DNA of 13,580 nt from CAYXVB01 sp964467785 (lineage in GTDB: Bacteria > Bdellovibrionota > UBA1018), in assembly GCA_964467785.1 (NCBI GenBank), contig CAYXVB010000097.1, positions 1 to 13,580 of the forward strand, read 5' to 3'. Shown in pieces: positions 1 to 7,826 of this stretch. How positions within the stretch are numbered: the first letter of the stretch is position 1; every line of letters starts with the position of its first letter. A model generated the notes under the pieces. That model did no database searches. It was not told the DNA's origin and saw nothing but the letters and a program-made list of their open reading frames with translations. The position numbers and the translations under genes were made by a program.

Positions 1-58
1 GCTGCGACCGCTCGCTAACTGCTGAACCTATTGTAGGCCCATTCGGAATTAAAGGCGA
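1..58. other. Unassigned flank left of the insertion sequence
   Basis: These 58 bases lie outside the left inverted repeat. If the insertion were simple, they should continue the response regulator on the minus strand. Translating the reverse complement gives one open frame of 19 residues and two frames with stops, and none resembles a winged-helix output domain. The base composition is clearly more AT-rich than the rest of the window. It may be unrelated DNA joined by an IS-mediated deletion or an assembly join. Nothing can be assigned. Confidence 0.5.
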
Positions 59-79
59 CGTCCCGGAAGTGGTGGAAAT
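59..79 (+). repeat. Left terminal inverted repeat of the IS
   Basis: It reads CGTCCCGGAAGTGGTGGAAA followed by T. The reverse complement of 1479-1499 is the same except for a GA-to-AG change in the middle. It lies 20 nt upstream of the transposase start. Confidence 0.85.
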
Positions 80-99
80 TTGAAAGAGGGTTTTCCAGG

Positions 100-1437
100 A
101 TGGGGGTGAACAACCAACCATCAAACTCCTCGAGGCGGTTAGCGCCGCAGCGAGGGAAAGGAAAACCCTCCATGTCTTCGACTATTTCAAAATCCCACCA
201 ATCTCCAGTTCAACCTGAGCAACTCAGTCTCGGCGGCGTGACGCTCATGGACATCGTTCGTCAAGGCGCGCAGACGCTTCTCAAAGAGGCTGTCGAGGAG
301 GAAGTGTCCGGGTACCTTGGTCGAGGTCGCTATGAGCGCGGTGACGCCGAGACGTCGCGCCCAGAAGCTTACCGAAACGGGCATCGCAAAACCCGGATCG
401 ACACCCCCTCAGGATCGATCGAATATGACCGGCCGCGGTTGGCCGGGGCCCCTGAATTCAAGTCCCAGTTCCACCGCCCCTACATGCGTCGGCCCGAGGA
501 GTTCGAGACGGCCGTCGGCGAGATGTACGTCGAAGGGCTCTCCACCCGGAAGGTGAAGAAGGCCCTCAAAGCCGTTGCCGGTGACGACCTCAAGATGAGT
601 CGGTCGACGGTTTCGCGCATCACCGAGAAACTCCGAGCAGAGTTTCGGGTCTGGAAGAGGCGGAGCCTGGCGGAGATCGACGTAGCTTACCTTTTCGTCG
701 ATGCCATCCGCGTGGGGATGCGGCTCGAGAACACCCGCAAGCAGGCCGTACTCGTGGCCTATGCGGTGCTAAAAAGCGGGGAATTCGAGTCGATTTCGAT
801 CGGCATCGGGAACGAAGAGAGTGGTGATGTCTGGGGGAAATTCATCGGTGACCTGAAAGACCGAGGGCTCAAGGATCCGCTCCTGGTGGTCTCCGACGGC
901 AATGCGGGCGTTATTGCCGCGATAGAACGCCACTTTCCGACTTCCTACCGGCAGCGCTGCACGAAGCACAAAATGGACAACGTGCTCGACTGCGTACCGA
1001 AGGAAAAGCACGACGAGGTCCGTCCGAAGCTGAACCGGATCTTTTATGGGGCCACCAGCCTGGAGCAGGCGAAGACGGCGCTCGAGGCATTCCGCCGCGA
1101 GTACCGGAAAATATATCCGAGTGCGGTGGATTGCCTAGGTCGAGATATTGATCAGGCGCTTACGTTTTATCTCTTCCCCAGTTCCCACTGGCGGCGGATC
1201 CGCACGAGCAACAAGCTCGAAAGAATGAACCTCGAGATCCGACGCCGACTCAACGTCATCGGCCGGCACCCGTCGGAGGATGGCTGTCTCGCCCTCGTCT
1301 ACCAGATCTCAAAACGTCACGCCGTCAGACAGCGGAGGTTCGCTCATGGCGACCTCGTTCATCGCCTTTGGCAGCGACTCAAGCAACAGAAGCTCGAGAT
1401 GCTCACGCAGCTGCGGCTTGAAGATTACGCTGCGTAG
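100..1437 (+). CDS. IS256-family (Mutator-type) DDE transposase
   Basis: This enzyme cuts out and inserts the surrounding IS. The 445-residue protein has all the family hallmarks: a helix-turn-helix-like stretch (EGLSTRKVKKALKAV, then MSRSTVSRITEKL), first catalytic Asp in YLFVDAIRV (about D201), second in LLVVSDGNAG (about D266), the Cys/His motif RQRCTKHKMDNVL, and catalytic Glu in RTSNKLERMNLEIRRR (about E374). Length is slightly above the usual 400 or so residues. An in-frame ATG at 172 would give 421 residues and is an alternative start. The ATG at 100 has a GAGGG nine bases upstream. No frameshift or internal stop is present, so the transposase looks functional. Its last 13 bases overlap antisense the end of the truncated regulator frame. 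Confidence 0.93.
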   Translation: MGVNNQPSNSSRRLAPQRGKGKPSMSSTISKSHQSPVQPEQLSLGGVTLMDIVRQGAQTLLKEAVEEEVSGYLGRGRYERGDAETSRPEAYRNGHRKTRIDTPSGSIEYDRPRLAGAPEFKSQFHRPYMRRPEEFETAVGEMYVEGLSTRKVKKALKAVAGDDLKMSRSTVSRITEKLRAEFRVWKRRSLAEIDVAYLFVDAIRVGMRLENTRKQAVLVAYAVLKSGEFESISIGIGNEESGDVWGKFIGDLKDRGLKDPLLVVSDGNAGVIAAIERHFPTSYRQRCTKHKMDNVLDCVPKEKHDEVRPKLNRIFYGATSLEQAKTALEAFRREYRKIYPSAVDCLGRDIDQALTFYLFPSSHWRRIRTSNKLERMNLEIRRRLNVIGRHPSEDGCLALVYQISKRHAVRQRRFAHGDLVHRLWQRLKQQKLEMLTQLRLEDYAA

Positions 1438-1895
1438 GAGTATCTAGCCCGTGCTCCCATTCCGGATTCTCTCTGGATATTTCCACCACTCTCGGGACGC
1501 GGCCCCTGCAGATAGCGCGCGCGGCGCAAGCCGTTTTCGATCCGAAGCAGCAGTTCTTTCATGTGGAACGGCTTGACGATGTAGTCTTCCGCGCCCAACT
1601 CGAGCCCTTTGACCCGATGCTCGGGATTGCCGTAGGCACTCAAAAACATCATCGCCGCTCCCGGCTGGCTCCTGCGCAGATAGGCCGCCACGTTGAAGCC
1701 CGAATCGTCCGGCAACCCGACATCGAGGATCGCCAGATCAAAGCGGCGCTTGTCGATTTCAAAGCGCGCTTCCTCCGCGGTAGTCGCCCACGCCACCTCA
1801 TAGCCCTCGGCTCTCAGGCGCTCCGACAAGGTCGTACCGATGTTGCGCTCGTCTTCGACGACCAGCAGGCGCGCGGATGCGACCGGCTTAACCAT
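1425..1895 (-). pseudogene. Response regulator truncated by the IS (receiver domain only)
   Basis: A receiver domain is intact from residue 8 to about 125: acidic pair E14-D15, phospho-acceptor D58 in AILDVGLPDD, S86, and K108 in DYIVKPF. This resembles OmpR/PhoB-type regulators, which normally continue into a winged-helix DNA-binding domain (about 220-240 residues in total). Native sequence ends near residue 132 at the IS edge (1500). The frame then runs about 24 residues into IS sequence and stops at 1425. The ATG at 1895 is chosen because it has GGGGAGG seven bases upstream and overlaps the kinase stop by 8 nt (ATGGTTAA). The cognate partner is the histidine kinase just upstream. The product could still be phosphorylated but cannot bind DNA as a normal family member would. 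The output class cannot be proven because that domain is missing. Confidence 0.88.
1479..1499 (-). repeat. Right terminal inverted repeat of the IS
   Basis: The reverse complement begins CGTCCCGAGAGTGGTGGAAA and matches the left end at 19 of 21 positions. It marks the point where response-regulator sequence stops and IS sequence begins. Confidence 0.85.
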
Positions 1896-2952
1896 GGCGA
1901 GCCTCCCCTTCCTGCTCCTCATCACGGGAGATCTTGAAGGTCAGTTCGGCGACAAAGCCGGACCCAGCGGTCGCGGTCCCACCGTCGGGGATCTGCGCTC
2001 CGAAGCGGACCCCGCCGCCCATCCGCTGCATCAAAGTACGGACCAGATAAAGGCCGACTCCAGTGCCGCCCGAGGAGGGCCCCTTGTAGAAAAGTCGGCC
2101 CAGCTGAGAAGGATCTCCCCGATAGCCCACTCCGTTGTCACGATAAATCAGCACGAAATGACCGTCATCCGTGGCCGCTCCCGACAAGGTGACCTGCACG
2201 GGCTCCCGCTTGGAGTGGCGCAGGGAATTGTCGACGAGATTTTTTAAGATCACGTGCAGCGCGGAAATATCTCCCTGGATCTCCGCGTCCGGGAGCCGGC
2301 TCTCCACCTGGAGGGTGCCTTCGAAAGATTGCTTGAGTGAGCGCATCAACCGGTCGACCACCGCCCGGATCGGAACCGGACCCGAATAGACCACGCCGCC
2401 GCCTTCGACCCGCGCGAGCTCCAAAGTGCGCTCCACCTGCGCCTCGAGCCGGACCGTGTCCTGGATGAGACGACGGGCCAGGGCGAACGCGTCCCGCGAA
2501 GCCCCGTCCTTCGAGGCGTTTTCCTGGATGGCCTCCGCTTGGAGGCGGATACTGCTCAGCGGCGTTCGCAGCTCATGGCTCATCGAGGCGAAGAACGACT
2601 GAACGGCCTGCGAACGACGGCGATCGCGCCAGTAAAGGCCGTGATAGAGGCCGACGCTCGCGACCAAAAGCACGAAGAGCGTGCCCGACTCCCAAACGAG
2701 CATTCTTTGCGTGCGGAAAAATTGCACGTCGGCGCTGCCGGCCGCCATGGCGCCGACCCGCTTTTCGAGTTCCAGGATAGTCGAAGCCTGCTTGAGCACC
2801 AGATAGCCCCACCACCCCGCCAGCGCGAGGATGAGAGAGGCCCAAAGGCCCTGCAGAAGCATCAGCATTCTGACCCGCCGCTGCGGGATGCTGGAGAGCG
2901 CTCCGCTCCCCGCGATCGTTTTGGACACCATGGATTGCGCCACCGTTCTCAA
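1888..2952 (-). CDS. Membrane sensor histidine kinase
   Basis: This is an inner-membrane kinase expected to phosphorylate the adjacent response regulator. Numbered from the TTG start, there are two membrane segments (about 29-53 and 85-107) separated by only about 30 residues, so the external sensor loop is tiny and no HAMP, PAS or GAF domain is apparent. The HisKA helix has the phospho-acceptor H126 in SMSHELRTPLSSI. The ATPase domain follows, with N box ILKNLVDNSLRHS (about 235-247), G1 box YRDNGVGYRG and G2 box GGTGVGLYLVRTLMQRMGG. The TTG at 2952 overlaps the hemL stop (TTGA). An ATG seven codons later (2931) is an alternative start. The last gene before the regulator in the haem operon, it may sense through its membrane segments or a partner protein. 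The signal is unknown. Confidence 0.9.
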   Translation of the reverse strand: MRTVAQSMVSKTIAGSGALSSIPQRRVRMLMLLQGLWASLILALAGWWGYLVLKQASTILELEKRVGAMAAGSADVQFFRTQRMLVWESGTLFVLLVASVGLYHGLYWRDRRRSQAVQSFFASMSHELRTPLSSIRLQAEAIQENASKDGASRDAFALARRLIQDTVRLEAQVERTLELARVEGGGVVYSGPVPIRAVVDRLMRSLKQSFEGTLQVESRLPDAEIQGDISALHVILKNLVDNSLRHSKREPVQVTLSGAATDDGHFVLIYRDNGVGYRGDPSQLGRLFYKGPSSGGTGVGLYLVRTLMQRMGGGVRFGAQIPDGGTATAGSGFVAELTFKISRDEEQEGEARHG

Positions 2953-4247
2953 CGGGAATTGAAATACTCCCCGACTTTTTGGACCAGTCCGTCCAGGTCC
3001 GCGTCCGAATGCGCGGTGGCCAGGAACGAGACTTCGAATCCGCTTGGGGCAAAATAATACCCTTCGGCGAGCAGGAAGTGGAATAGCTTCGCGTATTCCT
3101 CCTTCTGAGCGGCTGGAATCCGGTCGGGACGACGAACGAAGCCGTCGGCAGTGTCGATCCGGCCGGCGATGCCCCAGAACATCGAAGCGAAATTCTGGAA
3201 TCGGAGTCGGCCCTGGGACGCCTTTTCGAGACGCTCCGAAAGCGTCGCGGTTCGCCGCTCCAGTGCGTCGTAGGGATTCGTCGAATGAAGCTTTTTGAGC
3301 ATCGCAAGACCTGCGGCCATCGAGACCGGGTTCGCGCTCAAGGTGCCGGCCTGATAAACAGGGCCCACGGGAGCGACGAGATCCATGAGCTCGGCCCGGC
3401 CCGCATAGGCGCCCACCGGAAAGCCGCCGCCGATGATCTTGCCATAGGTCACGAGATCGGGCTTGAGGCCTGTGCGGCCGGCCATCCCGCCAAAAGCCAC
3501 GCGGAACCCAGTGATCACTTCGTCAAAGATCATCAATGCGCCGTGGCGATGCGCGATCGCGATCAGCTCGGCTAAAAAAGACTCGCGCTGGAGGAGCAGC
3601 CCGTTATTGGCCGGAACGGGCTCGACGATGATGGCGGCAATGTCCTTTCCGTGCTTGTCGAAGGCCGCTCTCACCGCGTCGAGATCGTCGAGCGGCACGA
3701 CCACTGTGTCTCCCGCCACCGAGGCGGAGACGCCGGCGCTGTCGGGGGACGCCATCTCGGCCAGGCCAGAGCCGGCACGGACGAGCATCGAATCCACGTG
3801 GCCGTGGTAACAGCCGTCGAATTTAAGGATCTTGGAGCGGCCGGTCGCTCCGCGCGCCACGCGCAGAGCGGCCATCACGGCCTCGGTGCCGGAATTGACG
3901 AAGCGGACTTTCTGCGCGACCGGGACGGTGGAGGTGATGAACTCCGCCAGCTCGAGCGAAGTCTCCTCGGCCGCGCCGTAGGACCAGCCGCGGCCGAGCG
4001 CGCCACGGACGGCTTCGGCGACGTCCGCATCTTGGTGCCCGAAGATCAGCGGGCCCCAGGACATGCAGAAATCGAGATAGGTGTTGCCGTCCACGTCGGT
4101 GATCCGCGCGCCCTGCGCCTGGCGAACAAAGCGCGGCGTGCCGCCCACGCCGCGAAACGCGCGCACCGGCGAGTGCACGCCGCCGGGCGTGACCTTCTTG
4201 GCGCGTTCAAAGAGGGCTTGGGACTGGGTGGTGTTTTGTTGTTTCAT
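2949..4247 (-). CDS. hemL: Glutamate-1-semialdehyde 2,1-aminomutase
   Basis: This PLP-dependent cytosolic enzyme converts glutamate-1-semialdehyde to 5-aminolevulinate, the second step of the C5 tetrapyrrole route. The 432-residue length is normal for the family. Visible landmarks are the N-terminal PGGVHSPVRAF, the phosphate-binding NSGTEAVMAALRVARG, the FDEV aspartate (D242), and the Schiff-base lysine K270 in VTYGKIIGGGFPVGAY. The ATG at 4247 overlaps the hemB stop (ATGA) and has AGGAG six bases upstream, so translation is probably coupled. Its product feeds hemB, and its substrate comes from hemA at the head of the same operon. The name is certain from the sequence. Confidence 0.97.
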   Translation of the reverse strand: MKQQNTTQSQALFERAKKVTPGGVHSPVRAFRGVGGTPRFVRQAQGARITDVDGNTYLDFCMSWGPLIFGHQDADVAEAVRGALGRGWSYGAAEETSLELAEFITSTVPVAQKVRFVNSGTEAVMAALRVARGATGRSKILKFDGCYHGHVDSMLVRAGSGLAEMASPDSAGVSASVAGDTVVVPLDDLDAVRAAFDKHGKDIAAIIVEPVPANNGLLLQRESFLAELIAIAHRHGALMIFDEVITGFRVAFGGMAGRTGLKPDLVTYGKIIGGGFPVGAYAGRAELMDLVAPVGPVYQAGTLSANPVSMAAGLAMLKKLHSTNPYDALERRTATLSERLEKASQGRLRFQNFASMFWGIAGRIDTADGFVRRPDRIPAAQKEEYAKLFHFLLAEGYYFAPSGFEVSFLATAHSDADLDGLVQKVGEYFNSR

Positions 4248-5227
4248 GCGTTCTCCTGCAGTTTGAGCCAGTCGCGTGCCGAGCGGGCTCCGTAAGTGAT
4301 GATCATCGCGGCGCCGGCTCGCGCAAACGCGGTCCAGGACTCGAGGTGGCCCAAGGGGCCGTTAATGAGGCCTTCGCGGGCCANNNNNNNNNNATACTCG
4401 CCGCTGACTTCGTAAACCGCCCAGGGTTTGGGGATCTCGCGCGAGAGCTCCGCGAGCACGTCCAGATAGGGCATGCCCGGTTTGACCATCAGGATGTCAG
4501 CGCCCTCTTCCGCGTCGCGCAGCGAGCTCAGGAGCGCGTCGCGGGGATTGCCCGGATCGATCTGGTAGGTCGCGCGATCCTTGAGCTTGAGCTCGCCCTT
4601 GGGCGCGGAGTCCGCGGCCACGCGGAACGGACCGTAAAAGCGCGAATGGAACTTGGCCGAGTAGCTCATGATCAGCGTACGCTCAAGGCCCGCCCGGTCG
4701 AGGGATTCGCGGATCGCGCCGATGCGGCCGTCCATCATGTCGCTCGGAGCGACGCAGTCGGCGCCCGCTTGGGCAAACTCCGTCGCCGCACGCGCGAGTT
4801 CCGTGACCGTGACGGCGTTTTCGACATGGTCCCCTTCGGCGTTGAGCACGCCGCAATGGCCGTGCGCGGTCGAGGAGCAAAGGCAGACATCGACTGCGAG
4901 AAAGATTTCCCGGCCAAAGCGCTTCTTCAGCGCCGCGATCTGCGCGACGGTGAACGAATGATCGAAGCAGCTCACTCCTTTCGAGGCGGGTACGCCGAAG
5001 AGCAAGAACTTGCTCACGCCAGCTTCGAGATCGCGTTCCACCTGGCGCAGGAGCGAATCGGGGGTCTCGCGATGGACGCCGGTCAGGCCCGGAATCGCCT
5101 CGCGCGTGGCGATGCCATCGACGACAAAGCAGGGCTGGATCAACTGCTCCGGGGCAACCCGCACCTGCCGGGTCAGCTCCCGTACGGCCTTGCCGGAGCG
5201 AAGGCGCCTCAAATTCATTTCAGCCAT
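4244..5227 (-). CDS. hemB: Porphobilinogen synthase (5-aminolevulinate dehydratase)
   Basis: This enzyme condenses two 5-aminolevulinate molecules to porphobilinogen. Numbered from the ATG at 5227, the active-site lysines are K192 in SYSAKFHSRFYGPFR and K249 in ADILMVKPGMPYLDV. The zinc-ligand cysteines C115, C117 and C125 sit in DVCLCSSTAHGHCGV, so this is a zinc-type enzyme. Ten N (4384-4393) interrupt the conserved SGEY-AMI motif near the C terminus. The frame is kept across them, so the gap is a sequencing artefact and not a mutation. Start choice: ATG 5227 has GAGGAG eight bases upstream and overlaps hemCD by 13 nt. ATG 5218 (ATGA overlap) and GTG 5236 are alternatives. Length is typical for the family. 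Confidence 0.96.
   Translation of the reverse strand: MAEMNLRRLRSGKAVRELTRQVRVAPEQLIQPCFVVDGIATREAIPGLTGVHRETPDSLLRQVERDLEAGVSKFLLFGVPASKGVSCFDHSFTVAQIAALKKRFGREIFLAVDVCLCSSTAHGHCGVLNAEGDHVENAVTVTELARAATEFAQAGADCVAPSDMMDGRIGAIRESLDRAGLERTLIMSYSAKFHSRFYGPFRVAADSAPKGELKLKDRATYQIDPGNPRDALLSSLRDAEEGADILMVKPGMPYLDVLAELSREIPKPWAVYEVSGEYXXXXAREGLINGPLGHLESWTAFARAGAAMIITYGARSARDWLKLQENA
4384..4393. other. Assembly gap (10 N) inside hemB
   Basis: A run of ten N lies inside hemB, just after the SGEY codons. Ten looks like a scaffolder's placeholder. Compared with the usual SGEY-AMIxAAA-xxG spacing of HemB, the protein is about two residues short here, so the true gap is probably about 16 nt. Confidence 0.9.
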
Positions 5228-6768
5228 TTTTCCCACTCCTCATGCGAAGGGAAGACGACGGGCTCGAGCCCGGCCTTCCGTAAAGTCAGCAGCGTCTTGC
5301 CCGGGCTGCAGCAGTGCACCAACCCGCGCGGCGCGTCGCCCGCGAACGCTTCGAACTGGGAGCCGCTCGTCCAAAAAGCGTGCGTGGCGCCACGAAGGGC
5401 CGTCACCGCCTCCGCCGAGCGCGACTCCGACGCGACCGCGTAGGTCGCCACCGCGCGGCCAAAATCCCAAGTCTCCCGACCGCCCTCATGCGTGAGCACG
5501 GTCCAGGCGTCTCCATCAGGGAGCCTGAGAATCGGCTCGGAAAGGGTCGCTTTCAGCAACTCGAAGCCTTGGGATTCGGCGCAACCTTCGACCCAAAGGC
5601 CCTGCTCAGCGAGCCTGAACCAGCTCGACGCGCCGGAAGTCCAGATCCGCGCGCCCGCCAGGCGCGACGCGAGCTCCGAGGTGACGGCTCGCGAATGAGC
5701 CACGAAAACCGGCCCTTCGCCCAGGTCAGGCACTGAGGCCGCGATCGGATCTTTGCCCTCGGACCTGGCCCGCCAATGCAGGCCGCTCCAGGCGCGCACC
5801 GCTCCCGATGCCCGGGGCGGACGCGCGGGCGCGGGCCAGCGCAGCTCGCTCACGAAATCCCCGTCCGGCTTTTTTCCCAGCACGTAAAAGAGATGGCCAC
5901 ACTCTTCGGACCCGACCGAGGTCGCGCCAAACTTCTGATGGCAACCCCCGCCCCATTGGGCCAGAAGCTCGCGCTCGCGGGCGACGTGCTCGTCGGTGAC
6001 GGGGTCGTGCAGTTTTCCCAGGATTTCCCGAGTGCGCGCATCCGAGCGCCGGCACTCCACCGCGAGAGCGCCCTGCGCGGGGGCAGCGGGACACTCGCGC
6101 AGCGGCAGCACCATCCAGCGCACGCCCTCGAGCAGGCGGTTCATCTCCTGCCGCGCGGGCGCGTCGGCATAAAGACGGATCAACCCAGCAAAAGCCAGCA
6201 CCACGCCATCGAGGTACTTGGGGTGGTCGGGGGCTTCGTGCACTCGCGACAGCCGGGTGTTGACGTTGCCGCGGATATCGACGAACTCGAATCGCGGCTC
6301 CGCGCCCTCGCGCCGTGGTAGCGCGCGCGCAAGGAAGGCCGGGATGTTCTCGATCCGGCGGGGCGACGAGGTTCCGATACGGATCGTCTCGCCGCGCGCA
6401 AGGCGCTCCAGGCCACGAGGTCCGACCAGGAGCACGTCGCGCGGATTTTCGCGACGGGGGATCGCCGCCAACACGAACGCCTCCGGACGCTCGAGGCTCA
6501 GGTCCTTCATCGAGTGCACGGTGAAGTCCACGCGCCCCGAATGCAGCGCCTCGTCCAGCTCGGCCACGAAGAACTCCTTGCCCTGCACCTGCTGGAGCGA
6601 GACGTCGAGGATCCGGTCGCCGCGGGTCTCGATGCCGACAAGCTCGACGCGGACGCCGGGATTGAGGCGCTCCGTCTCACGGGCGACCCAGCTGCTTTGG
6701 GCCCAGGCGAGCAGGGATTTGCGGGTTCCGAGTTTGAGTACAATGGATGTCGTCGTGGAAGTCGTCAT
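5215..6768 (-). CDS. hemC: Hydroxymethylbilane synthase fused to a uroporphyrinogen-III synthase-like domain
   Basis: The N-terminal part (about 9-310) is porphobilinogen deaminase, which joins four porphobilinogens into hydroxymethylbilane. Landmarks are GTRKSLLAWAQS (14-25), HSMKDL with catalytic D89, RIGTSSPRR (130-138), DIRGNVNTRL, and the dipyrromethane-cofactor cysteine C276 in GGGCHQKFGA. HemC alone is about 310 residues; this protein has 517. The extra part (about 352-517) resembles a compact HemD: paired WTSG segments (376-379 and 466-469), a VLTHEGGRETW strand-loop, and a C-terminal block ending KAGLEPVVFPSHEEWEKWL. This suggests that one protein both makes the linear tetrapyrrole and closes it to uroporphyrinogen III. 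Fused HemC-HemD is known in Leptospira. The ATG at 6768 fits the family N terminus; the open frame upstream of it overlaps hemA and is not coding. HemC is certain, HemD is likely. Confidence 0.93.
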   Translation of the reverse strand: MTTSTTTSIVLKLGTRKSLLAWAQSSWVARETERLNPGVRVELVGIETRGDRILDVSLQQVQGKEFFVAELDEALHSGRVDFTVHSMKDLSLERPEAFVLAAIPRRENPRDVLLVGPRGLERLARGETIRIGTSSPRRIENIPAFLARALPRREGAEPRFEFVDIRGNVNTRLSRVHEAPDHPKYLDGVVLAFAGLIRLYADAPARQEMNRLLEGVRWMVLPLRECPAAPAQGALAVECRRSDARTREILGKLHDPVTDEHVARERELLAQWGGGCHQKFGATSVGSEECGHLFYVLGKKPDGDFVSELRWPAPARPPRASGAVRAWSGLHWRARSEGKDPIAASVPDLGEGPVFVAHSRAVTSELASRLAGARIWTSGASSWFRLAEQGLWVEGCAESQGFELLKATLSEPILRLPDGDAWTVLTHEGGRETWDFGRAVATYAVASESRSAEAVTALRGATHAFWTSGSQFEAFAGDAPRGLVHCCSPGKTLLTLRKAGLEPVVFPSHEEWEKWLK

Positions 6769-6805
6769 GAGAGGGTTCACTCGATTTCTCGCTTCGATGG
6801 GTTCG

Positions 6806-7795
6806 TCAGCCGAAGGCGGCCAGGTCTTCCCAGCCGTGGGCGATACTGAGGGACGGATTGAGCATCCGGAGCTTGGCCCGATCGGCGCAGGCTTTCGCCG
6901 CCCGCGCGAGCTGGGCCGAGCGCGATTGCGTGCGGGATTCCTGCAGGCCGAACAGGTCGTCCAGGCAATGGAACCCACGGTGCCGGGTCCAAGGGCCCGC
7001 GGCGTGGCGGAACCCCCCGAGGTGAACCACCAGCTCGGGCGCGCCCGACACGCGCGCGGAATCCCCGCCCGCATCAAACGGGATGCAAAAGACCCAGGCC
7101 GCGGCGTCACGATAGGCTTGGGGCTCCTGATCCGGCGTGACGACGCGGATTCGCGATCGATCGACGCCCGGTCGTGCCACTACATTCTCGTAGAGACCAC
7201 GAAGACGCTCGGGACTCCGATTGGTCAAAACCAAATTGAACTCATGCAGCCAGGGCGCCACGGCATGCGCCATATCGCCCGCCCCCGCCAAAAGCACCGT
7301 GCCCGTGGGACTGACTCCCAACCGGGACATCTGCTCTTTGAGGAGCTTGCGCACGAGGCTGCCGTAGCCCGCGCCGCCGATTCCCTGCAGGCACTGCGAA
7401 CGAATGTCTTTGGTGTCCTCGAAAAGCTTTTGCATGACAGCGGCCAACGGCGTGGCCGGGCCACTCCCTTGATACTTCTTCCAAGATTCCTTGATCTGCC
7501 CAAAAATCTGCGTCTCCCCCGAAAGCTCGCTTTCGAGCCCGGTGGACACCCGAAGCAAGAACTCATAAGCGGCCTCGCCCCGATGAATCTCGAACCCTTC
7601 AAATTCCGGAACCCCGAAAGCCGAAGCGAGTTCCGCTTCACTCTCCAAGGTGATCCAGAGCGAGCGCTGACAGGTTTCGACAGCCAGAATCCGGGCATGG
7701 GACAAGGTCACGGGCGTGACCGGCGCAGCCAACGCCGTCCCCCTCCCGCCGCCCTTTCTGCATTGGTGAATGACCCTCAAGGAACCGAGTTCCAT
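6806..7795 (-). CDS. hemA: Divergent, short glutamyl-tRNA reductase
   Basis: This enzyme reduces glutamyl-tRNA(Glu) with NADPH to glutamate-1-semialdehyde, the committed step of the C5 route. The catalytic cysteine is C42 in VETCQRSLWI (the family norm is STCNR). The substrate-binding helix RVSTGLESELSGETQIFGQIK (about 82-102) and the Rossmann motif LLAGAGDMAHAVAPWL with TNRSPERL (about 168-198) are clear. At 329 residues it is about 90 shorter than the usual 415-430, and the C-terminal dimerisation helix bundle is mostly missing. The N terminus also departs from the normal GxNHxxAP start. It is the first gene of the minus-strand operon, and 37 bases separate it from hemCD. The ATG at 7795 has GGTTGGGA just upstream. 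Context with hemB, hemC and hemL makes the assignment firm despite the divergence. Confidence 0.88.
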   Translation of the reverse strand: MELGSLRVIHQCRKGGGRGTALAAPVTPVTLSHARILAVETCQRSLWITLESEAELASAFGVPEFEGFEIHRGEAAYEFLLRVSTGLESELSGETQIFGQIKESWKKYQGSGPATPLAAVMQKLFEDTKDIRSQCLQGIGGAGYGSLVRKLLKEQMSRLGVSPTGTVLLAGAGDMAHAVAPWLHEFNLVLTNRSPERLRGLYENVVARPGVDRSRIRVVTPDQEPQAYRDAAAWVFCIPFDAGGDSARVSGAPELVVHLGGFRHAAGPWTRHRGFHCLDDLFGLQESRTQSRSAQLARAAKACADRAKLRMLNPSLSIAHGWEDLAAFG

Positions 7796-7826
7796 ATTCC
7801 CAACCTATCGGAGGGGATGAAGTCGA

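Larger units (their letters stand above)
59..1499 (+). mobile_element. Complete IS256/Mutator-family insertion sequence
   Basis: The element is about 1.44 kb and consists of one transposase gene between imperfect terminal inverted repeats. The left end (59-79) and right end (1479-1499) match at 19 of 21 positions once one is reverse-complemented. This size and layout are typical of IS256-family elements. Those usually make 8-9 bp target duplications, but the flanks (left AAAGGCGA at 51-58, right CGGCCCCT at 1500-1507) do not match. The element interrupts a minus-strand response regulator in the haem operon. The intact ends and intact transposase suggest a recent, possibly still active, copy. 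Confidence 0.9.

Noticed and set aside
2573..3307. 244-codon minus-strand frame across the hemL/kinase junction
   Set aside because: It is out of frame with both hemL and the kinase, which are complete and well conserved in their own frames.
6769..7110. Upstream extension of the hemC frame to 7110
   Set aside because: It overlaps hemA, reads as Arg/Pro/Ser-rich filler and lies before the normal HemC N terminus at 6768.
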